A stretch of DNA of 64,000 bases from an uncultured bacterium (GTDB taxonomy: Bacteria; Cyanobacteriota; Vampirovibrionia; Gastranaerophilales; Gastranaerophilaceae). Positions 63,237-64,000 of the stretch are shown here, piece by piece. The stretch covers positions 1-64,000 of the forward strand of contig CADBUY010000005.1 of NCBI GenBank assembly GCA_902797965.1, given 5' to 3'. The position numbers and the translations under genes were made by a program. The notes below the pieces were generated by a model. The model did not search any database and had not been told where the DNA came from. It was given only the letters and a program-made list of their open reading frames with translations. Every line of letters begins with the position of its first letter. The stretch's first letter is position 1.

Positions 63237-64000
63237 ATGGATGATTTTAAACATTATACGGTAATGCTTAATGAAGCAGTGGATGCGCTTGATTGCAAAG
63301 ACGGTAAAATTTATGTTGATTGCACACTTGGCGGAGGCGGTCATAGTGAACTTATTCTTAAAAGAATTCAGCCAAACGGAAAACTTATAGCTTTTGATAT
63401 TGATGATGAAGCTATTGCACACTCCAAAGAAAGGTTAAAAGATTACAACAACTTAACTATAATAAAATCATCTTACACAAATATTAAAACAGAGCTTAAA
63501 AAGTTAGGTATAGAAAAGATTACAGGCGGAGTTATTCTTGATTTGGGAGCTTCTTATCACCAGCTAACAAAACAAGAACGTGGTTTTTCTTTTTCTAAAG
63601 ATGCACCTTTAGACATGCGATTTGACATGGATGCAGAATTTTCGGCCTATGATGTAGTCAACACATACAAAGAAGACGATTTAGTGAGGATTTTTAGTGA
63701 ATACGGAGAAGAAAGATTTTCAAAACGGATTGCAAAATCGATTGTGGAAATTAGAAGGACAAAGCCTATTAGAACAACGAAAGAACTCGCTGATATTGTT
63801 GTTAAAGCGACTCCTTATATTAAGTCTGCTATACACCCTGCTACAAGAGTGTTTCAGGCTATTAGGATAGAAGTTAATAATGAGTTAAAAAATGTAAAGA
63901 ATGTACTACATGATATATTGGATTTAATCGATAAAGATGGTATAATTAGTGTCATAAGTTTTCATTCTTTAGAGGATAGAATAGTAAAACAATTCTTTAA
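63237..64000 (+). CDS. rsmH: 16S rRNA (cytosine1402-N4)-methyltransferase, 3' end cut off by window
   Basis: RsmH (MraW) methylates C1402 in the decoding centre of 16S rRNA. The start ATG at 63237 gives MDDFKHYTVMLNEAVDAL. The SAM site YVDCTLGGGGHSELIL follows at about 24-39, then AFDIDDEAI and the GVILDLGASYHQL segment near 99-111. The catalytic-domain loop LDMRFDMDA follows, and the end visible here is ISFHSLEDRIVKQFF. About 254 residues are visible; the family is usually about 300, so the C-terminus is missing only because the window ends. It usually begins the cell-division (dcw) cluster. Confidence 0.97.
   Translation, partial: MDDFKHYTVMLNEAVDALDCKDGKIYVDCTLGGGGHSELILKRIQPNGKLIAFDIDDEAIAHSKERLKDYNNLTIIKSSYTNIKTELKKLGIEKITGGVILDLGASYHQLTKQERGFSFSKDAPLDMRFDMDAEFSAYDVVNTYKEDDLVRIFSEYGEERFSKRIAKSIVEIRRTKPIRTTKELADIVVKATPYIKSAIHPATRVFQAIRIEVNNELKNVKNVLHDILDLIDKDGIISVISFHSLEDRIVKQFF

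Overview
The window reads as chromosome of an AT-rich, Gram-negative, host-associated member of the Cyanobacteria-related Melainabacteria/Vampirovibrionia, most likely the gut order Gastranaerophilales. This is inference from several signs: low GC by eye; outer-membrane porin, lipoprotein and two-partner-secretion genes; an SLH-domain surface protein of the cyanobacterial kind; many TPR proteins; an anaerobic ribonucleotide reductase activase (NrdG); and a set of lineage-specific proteins that start with a short N-terminal 'N-x-N/S-F-R-G' type tag. No rRNA, complete tRNA, CRISPR array or prophage was found.

Layout. 1-446: gene-free, hairpin-rich stretch. 447-3857 (minus): a small tagged protein, then the compact rnc-cdsA-frr-pyrH operon. 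4005-7375 (plus): proC, a membrane-anchored unknown and one half of a sugar ABC permease, with a small tagged protein on minus at 4967. 7578-12717 (minus): SLH surface protein, a double-GNAT protein, ribBA and ribE, and a CHAP-like peptidase. 12718-13125: a regulatory region with four TTACCATG-type half-sites in front of a Cys-rich small protein. 13443-18106 (minus): lepA, a RAYT transposase with its REP palindromes, two small secreted proteins, tyrS. 18204-24586: TPR-glycosyltransferase, DHA2 drug exporter, two tagged proteins (one a putative metalloprotease) and an orphan rpmH. 24805-33375: SEC-C protein, two tagged coiled-coil proteins, tsaB/tsaE, a TPR plus diguanylate cyclase pair, and a class A beta-lactamase-like serine hydrolase. 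33519-38833: two-partner-secretion exoprotein, large TPR protein, dus. 38830-46505: TPR protein, prs, XRE regulator, OmpR/histidine kinase pair, the other half of a sugar permease, and a tagged protein. 46522-54999: phosphohexomutase, nrdG, porin, fliD, hpf, lipoprotein, tagged membrane protein. 54996-57714 (minus): uppP-deoC-yidD-kinase operon and queD. 57867-62116 and onward: duplicated small domain, ACT and TPR proteins, NarL regulator, L,D-transpeptidase, accD-accA, and the 5' part of rsmH running off the end.

How it fits together. Most genes are housekeeping (translation, lipid and envelope synthesis, riboflavin, fatty-acid initiation). Operons that are contiguous in many bacteria are scattered here: the two permease halves of carbohydrate ABC transporters lie 38 kb apart, rpmH is separated from yidD, and fliD and nrdG stand alone. 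The most interesting signals are the N-terminal tag shared by eight otherwise unrelated proteins, the RAYT/REP system, a short GGGGTAAAT motif repeated mostly between genes, the four-half-site operator array at 12890-12935, and a 28-nt near-palindrome found near both ends of the window.
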